Origin: Schistocerca nitens
Lineage: Eukaryota > Arthropoda > Insecta > Orthoptera > Acrididae
Assembly (NCBI RefSeq): GCF_023898315.1
Contig: NC_064616.1
Span: 645,540,974-645,604,973 of the forward strand
Reading direction: 5' to 3'
Length of the DNA: 64,000 nt
The notes under the pieces were generated by a model, which was not told the DNA's origin, searched no databases, and saw nothing but the letters and a program-made list of their open reading frames with translations. The translations under genes were made by a program, and so were the position numbers. Of the stretch, positions 35,500 to 46,740 are shown in pieces. How positions within the stretch are numbered: the first letter of the stretch is position 1; every line of letters begins with the position of its first letter.

Positions 35500-35842
35500 A
35501 GAAACCCGTTTTGTCTGCTGTCAAGAGGTGGCAAACGCAAAAGGATGCCTGTCATTTGGGATTGGAGGTCATACTTGGGTCAATTCAGTGACTAGCAGAG
35601 AAGGATGAGAAGAGCAACTTTGGACATGAGGTTTCAGTGAAGCACACAATTTGCAGTGTTGTCCCCAGAACTGATCATGGCCCTGTGGTTCTGAGTTGAG
35701 TGGAAGGACTGAACCAGAGACTACAAAGGTTCTGCAACAAGCTAGCTGCAACTTCCTGGACTTGTGCCATAGAGTTGAGAACTGAACAAAGCTACAAGGC
35801 CCGTTGGAATCCCTATCAGATTCCCTACTGAATTTGTGGTGA
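35500..35842 (+). mobile_element. CR1-like LINE E1, part 1 (5' region joined to reverse transcriptase)
   Basis: About 35680-35795 (GAGACTACAAAGGTTCTG... CAACTTCCTGGACTTG) looks like the 5' region of the E family and joins abruptly to reverse-transcriptase sequence. AACAAAGCTACAAGG reads NKATR, then GIPIRFPTEFV, the motif-0/1 region. The endonuclease is therefore deleted in E1. The frame resumes after LINE B at 42125 as AELAPLLTITYSRSLEQ. Confidence 0.7.
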
Positions 35843-35871
35843 TTGGTTGGTTAGTTTAAAAGAGGGAGGGA

Positions 35872-35899
35872 GGGACCAAACTGCTAGGTCATCGATCCC
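35872..35899 (-). promoter_or_regulatory. 3'-terminal hairpin of LINE B
   Basis: Sense GGGATC, loop GATGACCTAGCAGTTT, then GGTCCC: six pairs including one U-G wobble. Equivalent to the hairpins in LINEs A, C and D. Confidence 0.65.
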
Positions 35900-36199
35900 T
35901 TGTTCCGATTAAAATAATTCCACAAGGGTAGGAGTAAAATAATCGAGACATACAAAAGAGAGCTGGAAGAAAGGAGAAACCCACAAGAATGACAGAAAGG
36001 CAACAAACACTAAAATGGACAAAATCGGACAAAAACCCACAGAGAGACAAAAGAAACATGTAGAAGAGATCAAAACAAGAGAGCAGATCACCATGGCTGG
36101 CTGATCATGAGACTAAAAAGGAGAAGACAGTCACTATGCAACACATTAAAACCTCCACTTTAAAAGCACTAGGGTGGAGGACACAGAGGAACAAAGGAC

Positions 36200-39100
36200 A
36201 TGTGCTAAAACTCAGATCGAATGATAAAACCCACACACACGAATAAAATGTAAAACTAAAGCTGCTGTTGCGGCATTGTCGCCCAACACTGAAGGTAGGG
36301 TGCTGGGAAAGTTAAAAGTGGGCACTCCAGCAAGAGGTGGACGACCGTCATTTGTGAGCCACAGTGACACCGAAGTGAGTCCTCGCGACAGAGGTGGTAA
36401 CCATGTGTTAGGCACATATGGCCAATGCGGAGCCAGCAAAGGACAACTGATTCCCTGCGAGAGGACCAAATGGAAGACTTCCACACATTCGTAGTCTCCT
36501 TAATGACACAGTTTGTTGTGCGCACTGTTGTGCCACTGCATCTCCCAAAGCAAAAAAAATCCTGCGGCATAAGACAGAACATAGGTCAGTTTTGGAGATG
36601 CCCATTTCAAGAAGCAGTTTCCATGTAGCCTGTTCGGCCAGCCTGTCTGTAAGTTTGTTGCCTGGGATTCCGACGTGTCCTGGGGTCCACACAAACACCA
36701 CTGAACGATGGGACCGTTCCAGGGCACAGATGGACTCTTGAATGGACACTACCAAAGGATGGCTAGGGTAGCACTGGTTGATAGCTTGTAGGCTGCTCAA
36801 GGAGTCAGTACACAGGAGAAATGACTTGCCAAAGCATGAATGGATGTGCTCAAGAGCATGAGATATGGGCGCCAGCTCTGCAGTGAAAGCACTGCAGCCA
36901 TCTGCCAAGGAGTGCTGTTCACCATGTCCTCCATGAACATATGCAAAGCCTACGTGACCATCAGCCATTGAACCATCGGAGTAAACCACTTCATGGGCCT
37001 AGTACATGTCGAGAATCGAGAGCAAGTGATACCGAAGAGCTGCAGGGTTAACGGAGTCCTTAGGGCCATGAAAAAGGTAGAGAAGAATCTGCGGCCTAGA
37101 TGTACACCATGGAGGTGTACGTGAATGGACCTCGAGGAGAGGTGGTAACGGGAAGGACTCCAGTTCAGACAGAACGGACTGTACACGAACCGCAATCGTA
37201 AGCCCTGACCTGGGCCACCAATGAAGGAGATGAACTGCTGTGGTTGGGAAAAAGAGACAGTAATTCAGATGCACAGGAGAACTACGGACTTGTGCAAAGT
37301 AACTGGCGAGCAGTTGTGCACGCCTAACATTCAATGGAGGGACTCCGGCCTCCACCAGGACACTGGTCACCGGACTCGTTCCAAAAGCTCCCATCGCTAG
37401 TCGAATGCCACAATGCACTGGGTCGAGTAAACGCAACGCTGAACCACGCTAAACCATAAACCAGACCCACATAGCCAAGGCAGGATTGAACAAGGGCTCT
37501 GTAGAGCTGCAGCAGCGTAGAGCTATCTGCACCCCAGTTGGTGTTTCTCAGGCAGCAGAAGGCATTGAGGTGCTGCTAGCACTTCCACTTAAGCTGACAA
37601 AGGCGAGGTAGCCAAGACAATCGGGCATTAAAAACCAGACCTACGAATCAATATGTCTGCACTACAGTGAGTGGATCATCATTAATTTAAAGTTCTGGTT
37701 CTGGATGATCAGTGTGATGCCGATAGAAATGCATGACATGCGACTTCACTGCTGAAAACTGGAAATGCAGAAGTCATCCGCATACAGAGAAGGTGAGACC
37801 AAGGGCCCTACAGCTGCTGCTATACCGTTAATAGCCACTAAAAATAGGGAGACACACAATATGGAGCCCTGCGGAACACCATCTCCTGAATACGGGGGCA
37901 ACTATGGAAGGCACCAACTTGGGACAAGGAAAGTACAGAGCGACAGGAAGTTTTGGATAAAAATCAGGAGTGGGCCATGGTGACCCCACTCATACAATGT
38001 GGCAGGGATACAATGTCACCAGGTCATGTCATATACTTTACATGTCCATGCCAATAGCTGAGTGGTCACAGCGTGACGGATTGCCATCCTACAGGCCCAG
38101 GTTCGATTCCTGGATGGTTCGGAGCTTTTCTCCACTCAGGGACTGGGTGTTGTGTTGTCTTCATCATCATTTCATCCCCATCCAGCGCACAGGTCGCCCA
38201 GTGTGGTGTCGAATGTAATAAGACTTGCACCAACGTGGCCGGACCTGCCCCGCAAGGGGCATCCCGGCCAATGACGCCAAATGCTCATTTCCATTTCCAT
38301 ATACTTTACGTCAGTCAAAAAAGATGGCAACCAGATGTTGGCATCTGGAAAGGGCTGTTCGGATGGCAGACTCGAGGGACACAAGATTATCAGTGGTAGA
38401 GCAACCCTGGTGGAAGCCGCCCTGACATGGAGCCAGTAGGCCATGTGACTCCAGGACCCAACCCAACCGCTGACACACAATATGTTCCAGCAACTTACAA
38501 AGAAAGTTGCTGAGGCTGATGGGCCAGTGGCTATCCACATCAACCGGGTTTTGACCGGGTTTGAGCACCGGAATGTTGGCGCTCTCCTGCCACCGCAATG
38601 GGAAGACGCCATCGCACCAAATCTGGTTGAAGATGACAAGGAGATGTCACTTGTAGTCTGACGAGAGTTGTTTAATCATCTGACTGTGTATCCGATCCAG
38701 CCTAGGAGCTGTGTTGGGGCAATGTGCAAGGGCGCAGAGGAACTTCCACTCTGTAAATGGGCTGTTACAGCATTCAATGTGGCCTGTAGTTAATGAGAGG
38801 ACTTCCCTTTCCATCTTCCATTTGAGGGTGTGAATGGCTGGGGGGTAGTTCTCAGACACAGAGGCTCCAGCATAGTGCTCAGCAAAGTGCTTGGCAATTG
38901 GGTTTGTGTTGGTAGATAACAAGCCATTGATGTTAATGCCAGGGACACCTGTTAGGGTCTGGTACCCAAAATTCTTCTGATCTTCGTCCAGACTTGGGAA
39001 GGTGACGTATGGCACCCAATTGTCAACACGTATCTCTCCCAACACTACTGTTTCCGTCAAACACGGGCATGTAGCTGCTTAAAGGCTATTAGGTGCTCTA

Positions 39101-39880
39101 CGGAAGGGTGCCACTTATGCCGCTGTAGATCTCGCCAAATCTATTTATTGCCTCAGCGACTTCCGGCGACCACCAAGGGACTGTCTTTCGCCGGGGGCAC
39201 CGTAAAGAACAAGGGATCGCGTTTTATGCCATAGAAACGATCGTTGTAGTGACTTGCTCAACAACAACATCTATGGCACCATGTGGTGGAGATTCAGTAG
39301 TGACAGCAGAAGCAGAGGTGAAGGCTTCCCACTCTGTCTCACAGGTCATGGTGTGCTCTCCAGTGGATAGATGGGAGAAGGACACGACTGCAAACCAAGA
39401 CATCAATGGCTGAATATGTGGCATGTGTCACACTGAAATATTTGAGTGCACCCATATTTAAGAGGCAGAGGTCGAGTTGGAACAGTAAATTTTCGACCTC
39501 CCTACCTCGGCCAGTAAGCATGGCGCCACCCCACAAGGTTTTGTGTGCATTAAAATCTCCCAGAGGTAGGAATGATTTAGCGAGTTGATCAAACAGTGCA
39601 GCCAATATGTTCAGGGGAACTGCACCACCTGGAGGAAGATATACATTGCAGACAGTTATTTCCTGTGTTGTCCTTAGCCTGACAGCCACAGCTTGTAAGA
39701 GGGGTTTGAAGGAGCACAGGTTCACTACATACAGAGTTCAGGACATGGGCGCAAACTCCACCTGACACTCGATTATAGTCTCTATGGTTCCTGTAATATC
39801 TCTTATAGCCATGGAGGGCAGGGGTCTGCATTGCCAGGAACCAAGTTTCCTGGAGGGCAACGCAGAAAGCAGGTGTAAAG
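36200..39880 (-). pseudogene. LINE B ORF2 (endonuclease - RT - RNase H), multiply broken
   Basis: From 5' to 3' on the minus strand: endonuclease with FLPLGDFNAHKTLWGG (about 39600-39530); linker and RT palm-entry with ALAHCPNTAPRLDRIHSQM (38720) and ISLSNFLCKLLEHIV (38500); thumb-like segment HCGIRLAMGAFGTSPV (37420); RNase H with VYSDGSMADG, FTAEL, CTDSLSSLQ and TPGHVGIPGN (36990-36660), which keeps the catalytic Asp, Glu, Asp and His; and a C-terminal CHCGSQMTVVHLLLEC zinc-like motif (36340). At least six frame changes separate the pieces, and the FADD/YADD region is disrupted around the SINE. Not functional. Confidence 0.85.
38042..38297 (+). mobile_element. tRNA-derived SINE inserted in LINE B
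   Basis: A 256-bp SINE flanked by the exact 12-bp duplication CATATACTTTAC (38030-38041 and 38298-38309). The tRNA-like head (about 38048-38120) has an A box (TAGCTGAGTGGTCACAGCG) and a B box (GGTTCGATTCC) with a CCAGG/CCTGG T stem, i.e. an internal RNA polymerase III promoter. The body is GC-balanced (CCCCGCAAGGGGCATCCCGG forms a hairpin) and the tail is a short CATTTC repeat, not poly(A). It lies antisense to LINE B and is younger than it. Unrelated to the inverted-repeat element at 21563 and 24254. Confidence 0.88.
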
Positions 39881-40311
39881 CTTAACAGCTGGCGTAGCTC
39901 TGCCAGGTGGTAGAAAAAACTGCCGCAATTCCACTCGAGGATTATGTGATCATGAGCCTGGCAAGGTATGAAACAGTCAATGAGGCAGTTTACGCCTCAG
40001 GGTCACCTGCTGCCACCGATTTATGGCCTGAGCAGTCTAGACCCATTGTGTCCAAGCGTCCAGCGGGACCTAGGTCCTCAGCGGATGACAGAATCTCCAC
40101 CTCATTCTCAGACACAGAGCTTGTAGGTAGTGGTGGTGTGGGTGCCACAGCAGTGCCTTGGTTATTGCGGGTCTTTTTCTTTTTAGATTTCTCTCACTGC
40201 TCCTTAGGTTATTCCAGCTGGGAGGGCTTCACTGATTCAATCTCAGGGACTGAGAAGGACCGTGAAGCCCTACGACCAGCTACCTGTAGTTGCTTCAGCC
40301 ACTGGTGGGTG

Positions 40312-41527
40312 TCAGCTTTGCCACTGGTAGGAACCTGGGAAGGGAGTGACCCAACGGATCCCTTCCTGGCGAGAGGAGACGAAGAAGAATAACGCTTCTC
40401 CAGCTGAGAAGTGGGGACTGACATCCTGATGGTTTGGGGGTGGGGGGTGTTGCTCCTGAAGTATAGGTTGTGCAGGAGCAACAGGGAGGTAAGTGCCCCC
40501 TACCATCAAGGGGGCAGGTGGAGTCTGACAGCTCTGAGAAGCAACTGTACGCGGCGGAACGGAAGATGGTAGAACCGTTGTCATAGCGGCAGCGTAGGTT
40601 GGCGTCATATGCACAGGGTGTAGCCTCTCATATTTTCTCTTAGCCTCAGTGTAGGTCAGTCAGTCCAGGGTCTTGTTTTCCATTATTTTTCTTTCTTTCT
40701 GGAGAATCCTGCAGTCTGGCGAGCAAAGCGAATGGTGCTCTCCAAAGTTGACACAGACAGGAGACGGGGCCCAGGGAGTATTGGGATGTGAAGAACATCC
40801 ACAATCCTGACAGGTGATGCTAGAAGTACAGTGGGAAGACATACGGCCAAATTTCCAGCACTTAAAGAACCGCATCCGGTAAGGGATATATGGCTTCACA
40901 TCACAGCGGTAGACCATCACCTTGACCTTCTCAGGTAATGTGTCACCCTCGAAGGCCAAGATGAAGGCACCGGTGGCAACCTGATTATCCCTTGGATCCC
41001 GGTGGACGCGCTGGATGAAATGAACATCTTGCCGCTCTAAATTGTCGCGCAGCACATCATTGCACTGCAAAAGATGATCCCTGTGAAATATGATACCTTG
41101 GACCATATTTAAGCTCTTATGTGGGGTAATGGAAACAGAAACATCCCCCAGCTTGTCACAAGTGAGTAATGTCCAAGACTGGGCAGAGGTTGCTGTTTTG
41201 ATCAAGACTGACCCAGATCTCATTTTGGACAGGCCCTCCACCTCCCCAAACTTGTCCTCTAAATGCTCAAGAAAAAACTGATGCTTCATCATCATGAAAG
41301 ATTCCCTATCAGCTCTAGAACATACAACGTACCGGGGCAAATAAGATCCATTGCCATCCTTAGCCTGTCGTTCCTCCCAGAGTGTGGCTGGAGAGAGGGA
41401 GGGCGGGGAGGCGTGGGGGGGGGGGGAGGAATTTGGGGTTGTATTTCTTAGCATTGAAGTTAGACCTTGACCGCTTAGAGACTGCTGGTGTTTGACCACC
41501 AGCAAGAGATGATGTACTACACTTCAT
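40312..41527 (-). pseudogene. LINE B ORF1, gag-like zinc-knuckle protein, frameshifted
   Basis: Probable start ATG at 41527 (MKCSTSSLAGG), by comparison with MKRNKS of LINE C and MKRQHV of LINE D. A frameshift falls in the C-run near 41420. The following open part (40660-41505) contains YVVCSRADRESF, SKMRSGSVLIKT and GAFILAFEGDTLPEKVKVMV, then degraded knuckles (FFKCWKFGRMSSHC with first Cys to Phe; CQDCGCSS...; CVNFGEHHSLC with second Cys to Phe). A shifted Pro-rich tail ends near 40312. Several zinc ligands are lost. Confidence 0.82.
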
Positions 41528-42030
41528 AGCGTGTCATCTGCCCCCATACCACCCACTCTGACAGGGGTCCTCCCCACGGGTGCCACCCAACCGTGGCAAA
41601 GGCCACCTGGCAGGATGGCCATTGGCGGAAGTCTCGATGCCCCAGGGTGGCCGGCATCTACTCCTTGGCATGTGTGGGGAGTTAATGGTGCAGGCATCAG
41701 CAGAGCGATCCCTGTGTGGTCAGGGGGCTACAAGTACATGGCGGACACACCACAATGGACTGGTCACCGTGCTGGATATCGGGCACAAACGAGCTAAGAA
41801 GTCCATTATTGTCCACAGTGCAGAAAGCGATACCTCACAGAGGGTGGACGAAAATGCACCCAGGAGGGTGACCTTGCCCAACAGCTGGAGAATGAGCGGA
41901 AGTGCAGATCCACGTCAACAAAGCATGTGAGAGGTCTCAGTGCATGATGGACACTATGCACCAAGTAAGGCGCGCTTCCCCAATTGGCTCGCTACAGGGG
42001 ACCACCACATAAAGGCCGAAACATGAGAGA

Positions 42031-42124
42031 CTCCTTTTAGTCGCGTCTTATGATGGGCAGGAATACCTCGGGCCTATTCTAACCCCCGGACTCACGGGGG
42101 GAAGGAGGAGGGGGGGGGGGAGGG
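42031..42124 (-). other. Conserved 5'-terminal block of LINE B
   Basis: CTCCTTTTAGTCGC...GGGCAGGAATACC...CGGGCCTATTCT.ACCCCC on the plus strand, shared with LINE C (48788-48859) and LINE D (58795-58866). In sense orientation the extreme 5' end folds as CCCCC...GGGGG. An extra G-rich stretch of about 20 nt precedes the target duplication here. Confidence 0.75.
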
Positions 42125-42698
42125 GAATCTGTGGCTGAGTTAGCCCCTCTTCTAACTATAACCTATAGTAGATCCCTTGAACAAATAACTGTGCCCAGTT
42201 CTTGGAGAAAAGCACTGGTCACAACCATCTACAAGAAGGGTAGTAGAAGTGATCCACAAAACTACCAACCCATATCCTTGACACCGATTTGTTGTGGAAT
42301 ATTAGAACATATTCTGAGCTTAAACATAATGGGATATCTCAAACGGAATGGCCTCCTCCATCCTCACCAGCATGGATTCCGGTAACACTTATCATGTGAA
42401 ACCCAACTTGCACTTTTCTCATATTATATACTGAAAGCTTTGGATCAACGCTGTCAGGTAGATGCAGTATTGCTTGATTCCTGAAAAGCATTTGATTCAG
42501 TACCACACCTAGACTTATGATCAAAAGTACAATCATATGGGCTGTCAAGTGAAATTTGTGATTGGATTGAGGACTTTTTGGTAGTGATGACACAACATGT
42601 TATCTTGGATGGAGAGTCATCATCACATGTAGAAGTAACTTCGTGTGTGCCCCAGAGAAGTGTGTTGGGGCCGTTGCTGTTCATGTCTTATATTAATG
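42125..42698 (+). mobile_element. CR1-like LINE E1, part 2 (reverse transcriptase)
   Basis: Continues the E1 RT after LINE B: AELAPLLTITYSRSLEQ, SSWRKALVTTIYKKGSRSD, YQPISLTPICCGILEHIL and HQHGFR (42131-42385). After frameshifts comes RSVLGPLLFMSYIN (42658-42698), the VPQGSVLGPLLF...IND block, where LINE C interrupts it within the duplicated TTATATTAATG. The VPQGS motif is altered to a CPRE/VPQR form. Confidence 0.82.
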
Positions 42699-42721
42699 GT
42701 GGTGGTTGTTGGGATGTGTAA

Positions 42722-42754
42722 GGGGGACTAAACAGCTAAGGTCATCAGTCCCCC
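42722..42754 (-). promoter_or_regulatory. 3'-terminal hairpin of LINE C
   Basis: Sense GGGGGACT, loop GATGACCTTAGCTGTTT, then AGTCCCCC: a perfect 8-bp stem, about 23 nt from the 3' end of the element. Confidence 0.75.
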
Positions 42755-42758
42755 ATTC

Positions 42759-42759
<1 letters not shown>

Positions 42760-42802
<43 letters not shown>
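42760..42802. repeat. Poly(A)/poly(T) run inside the LINE C 3' UTR
   Basis: A-run of about 43 nt on the plus strand. In element sense it is poly(T), placed just upstream of the 3' hairpin, so it is not the tail. Confidence 0.95.
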
Positions 42803-42803
<1 letters not shown>

Positions 42804-43090
42804 AGGCGAGACATAGTCACGAAGCAGGTAAAACCCCAAGGGGAAGGAGACTCCCCCCCAGGCACTAAAAGAACACAAATGCAGCAACGAACACTACAGA
42901 CAAGAGGAGTACAGACAAACACCAGACAGAAAGAAACAGAAGAAAAGAAGATGGCCGGGAACTGGTTGACTGACCACGAGAACAAAAAAAAAGGGAAAGA
43001 GTCAACCAGCCAACGACACACTAAAATCTGCAACCAAATATGAGAGACACGAGGACAAGAGACACAGAAAGGGAAAGGTGCAGGACCTCC

Positions 43091-46000
43091 CTAAACGGAA
43101 CCATAAAAAGGACTACCACGGATAAAATTTAAAACATCGTCAGCCATGGAGGCATCGTCGCATAAAACAAAAGGCAAAGTGCCCGGGAGATTAAAAGATT
43201 GCCGGAGGGTGCGCAGTCGGGGACACTCCAACAAAATGTGGGCGACCGTCAGCCGGGACCAACACCGACACAGGGGGGGGGGGGGGGGATCCTCCTGACG
43301 CAAAAGATGGCCGTGCGTCAGGTAGGTATAGCCGATGCGGAGCCGACACAGGATTACAGAGTCCCTGCGAGAAGCCCGCAGGGAGGACTGCCACACATCG
43401 GTCGTCTCCTTAACAGCCCGCAGTTTATTTGGGGATGGCAGGCCATGCCACTCAGCAGCCCACATCCCAAGCACCTTACGGCGCAACACCAACTGCTGAT
43501 CTCGAGCTGGGAGGCCGATCTCCAAAGCTGGGGCGTCGATCGCCCCTTTGGCCAGCCTGTCGACACGTTCGTTCCCCGGGATGCCAACGTAACCCGGCGT
43601 CCAAACAAAGACCACCGAACGACCAGAGCGGGTAATGGCGGAAACAGACTCCCGAATAGAGGATACCACAGGAGAAGAGGGATAGCAGCGGTCGATGACC
43701 TGGAGGCTGCTCAGGGAGTCACTGCAGATGACGATGGACGTACCTGAGCAGGAACGCATATGCTCAAGAGCGCGCAATATGGCCACCAGCTCTGCAGTAA
43801 AAATACTGCAGCCATCCGGCAAGGAGCGCTGTTCAACATGGGCAGCATGAGCAAAAGCGTAGGCAGTGCGACCATCAACCAGGGAACCATCAGTGAAGAC
43901 AGTCTCACAGCCCGAAAATGAGGTGAGGAGCGCAAGAAAATGGCGACGGAGGGCCACAGGCAGAATCGAGTCCTTGGGTCCCTCTGCCAAGTCCAGACGG
44001 ACGGACGGCTGGGGCAAACACCAGGGAGGCGTAGGTGCACGGACCCGGAAGGGAGGCAGAAGAGGGAATGACCCCAGTTCCGACAGCAGGGACTGGACGC
44101 GGACAGCTATGGAAAGCCCAGACCGAGGTTGCCGTTCGGGCAGATGGAGGACCATGGCAGGGAAAAGCAGGCGACGATTGGGATGGCCTGGCGAGCAATG
44201 CACGTGGGCAGCATAGTCGGCGAGCAGTCGATGGCGGCGAATCCGCAGCGGGGGAACCCCGGCCTCCACCAGTAGACTATCCACGGGGCTCGTACGAAAA
44301 GTGCCAGTTGCAAGCCGAACCCCACAGTGGTGTATGGGGTATAACAACTTCAACACTGAGGGTGATGCAGACCCATAGGCCAGGCTCCCATAATCAAGCC
44401 TGGACTGCACAAGGGCTCTGTATAATCGCAACAGCGTGCAGCGATCCGCACCCCAAGATGTGTGGCTCAGGCAGCGGAGGGCCTTGAGGTGCCGCCAGCA
44501 CTTTTGCTTCAGCTGAGTAATATGAGGAACCCATGTGAGCCGGGAATCAAAGACGAGTCCTAAGAAGCGGCAAGTGTCCACCACTTCAAGCAGGTGGCCG
44601 TCGAGGTAAAGTTCAGGATGAGGGTGGACCGTCCGACGCCTGCAGAAGTGCATAACCCGAGCCTTGGCTGCAGAGAACTGAAAACCATGAGTCAGAGCCC
44701 ATGATGCCGCCTTGCAAACGGCTACTTGCAGCCTGCGTTCGGCGACTCCCGTAGTCGTGGAGCTAAATGAGATGCAGAAGTCGTCGGCATACAAAGAAGG
44801 AGACACCGACGACCCCACGGCTGCAGCCAGACCATTAATGGCCACTAGAAATAAGGAGACGCTCAACACTGAGCCCTGCGGGACCCCATTTTCCTGTATA
44901 TAAGATGAACTAGAGGCGGCACCCACTTGCACCCGGAAAGAGCGGCGCAATAAAAAGGTTTGAAGAAAAGTCGGGAGCTGACCACGAAGACCCCACTCGT
45001 GCAACGTAGCAAGGATGTGATGCCTCCACATGGTGTCATACGCCTTCCGCAGATCAAGAAAAGACAGCAACGAGATGCTGACGTCGGGCAAAGGCCGTAC
45101 GGATAGCAGATTCCAGCCACACCAAATTGTCCGCTGCATACCGGCCCCGACGGAAGCCACCCTGGGATGGAGCGAGGAGACCGCGCGACTCAAGGACCCA
45201 ACACAAACGCCGCCCCACCATACGTTCGAGCAATTTGCACAAAACGTTGGTGAGGGTAATGGAACGATAGCTGTCCACCGCCAATGGGTCCGCACCGGGT
45301 TTCAAGATGGGGACAATAACACCCTCACGCCATTGGGACGGGAACACGCCCGCGCTCCAAATGCGGTTCAAGATGGTGAGGATGTGTCTCTGGCAGTCCC
45401 TGGAGAGATGCTTCAGCATCTGCGCGTGGATGCAGTCTGGTCCTGGTGCTGTATCAGGGCCCTCTCGCTGAAAGGAGCATTGTATTTTTCAGAACGACGC
45501 GTGTGGAATGATAATGGCGTCTGCTTGGCCCGCTCCTTGAGAGAGCGAAAGGCGGGGGGATAAGTTGCAGTCGCAGAGCTCTTAGCAAAGTGCGCAGCAA
45601 GGTGTTCAGCAATGGCGGCAGCGTCCGTGCAGACAGCGCCGTCCAGGGAGATCCCAGGGACACCCATAGGGGTCTGGTATCCATAAATCTGCCGGATCCG
45701 GGACCACACGAGCGAGGGGGAGACACGGGAGCCCAGGGATGAGACGTACCTCTCCCAGCACTCCTGCTTACGCCGTGCAATAAGACGACGGGCCAAGGCG
45801 CGGAGCCTCTTAAAGGCGATGAGGGTCTCTAGAGATGGGTGCCGCCTATGACGCTGGAGAGCCCGCCTACGGTCGCGAATAGCCTCAGCAACCTCCGGCG
45901 ACCACCAGGGGACAGCCTTCCTCCGAGGGAGTCCAGAAGAGCGGGGGATGGCAGCCTCGGCCGCTGAAATGATGGACGTGGTTAAGACACGGACCACCTC

Positions 46001-46740
46001 GTCAACGTCACCCTGTGGGGGAGACTCAATGGTTGCAGCGGAAGTAAAAGCCGGCCAGTCAGCCCTGTGGAGAGCCCAGCGGGGCAGGCGCCCAGAACAG
46101 TGACACTGGGGCAGTGACAAATAGATGGGAAAATGGTCACTACCACACAGGTCAGGATGCACCCTCCAGTGGAGGGATGGGACAAGTCCGGGGCTGCAAA
46201 GAGAGAGATCGATGGCCGAGAATGAGCCATGGGCCACACTGAAATGCGTGAGAGCACCGGTGTTCAAGAGGCTAAGGTCGAGCTGAGCCAACAAATGCTC
46301 CACAGCCCGACCGCGGTCATCAGAGACAGTCCCACCCCATAGAGGGTTGTGGGCATTGAAATCGCCCAGAAGCAGCAATGGTGGCGGGAGTTGAGCCAAC
46401 AGCGCAGCCAAGACATGTCGGGGGAGCTCCCCATCCGGAGGAATGTAAACAGAGCAAACAGTAATAGCCGGCGAGAGCTAAACCCTGGCAGCGACTGCCT
46501 CTAAAGGCGTCTGAAGGGGTACTGGCGAGCTACAGACAGAGTGGTGAACAAAGAGGCAAACCCCACCTGACGCTCGTTGACAGGCAGCACGGTTCTTATA
46601 GTATCCCCGATAACCGTGAAGGGCGGGGGTCCGCATTGCAGGAAACCAAGTTTCCTGCAGAGAACAGGGGAAACACTCAGAAGCATCCGGAGCTCAGGCA
46701 GGTGGCGGAAATAACCGCCGCAGTTCCACTGGAGAATGGA
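43091..46740 (-). pseudogene. LINE C ORF2 (endonuclease - RT - RNase H), lightly damaged
   Basis: Endonuclease: FPAMRTPALHGYRGYY near 46620, an in-frame TAG near 46480, then LLLLGDFNAHNPLWGG and CGSDHFPIY (46370-46140). RT: TAPGPDCIHAQML after a roughly 30-bp deletion/frame change near 45440, YRSITLTNVLCKLLERMV, a frame change near 45060, FLDLRKAYDTMW, NGVPQGSVLS and LYADDFCIS (about 44770). RNase H: FTDGSLVDG, FTAELVAI, CSDSLSSLQ and TPGYVGIPGNE, where the usual catalytic-loop His is Tyr. C-terminus: CRCWSRLTVAHILLEC. The 734-aa stretch 43091-45295 is the longest open part. Frameshifts and TAG preclude a full product. Confidence 0.9.

Larger units (their letters stand above)
35843..42124 (-). 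mobile_element. LINE B: full-length but decayed I-clade LINE
   Basis: A 6.3-kb element on the minus strand inside E1. It is bounded by an imperfect duplication: GAATTTGTGGTGA at 35830-35842 and GAATCTGTGGCTGA at 42125-42138. It carries ORF1 with zinc knuckles, ORF2 with endonuclease, RT and RNase H, the conserved 3' hairpin (35872-35899) and the conserved 5' end (42031-42124). It is the most decayed of the four I-clade copies. ORF1 and the 5' untranslated region are closest to LINE C. A SINE has inserted at 38042-38297. Confidence 0.85.

Noticed and set aside
43199-45563. Long plus-strand open frames opposite LINE ORFs (e.g. 43199-43747, 45030-45563, 56884-57444, 13090-13975)
   Set aside because: They are antisense shadows of GC-rich minus-strand ORF1/ORF2 coding sequence and show no domain motifs.
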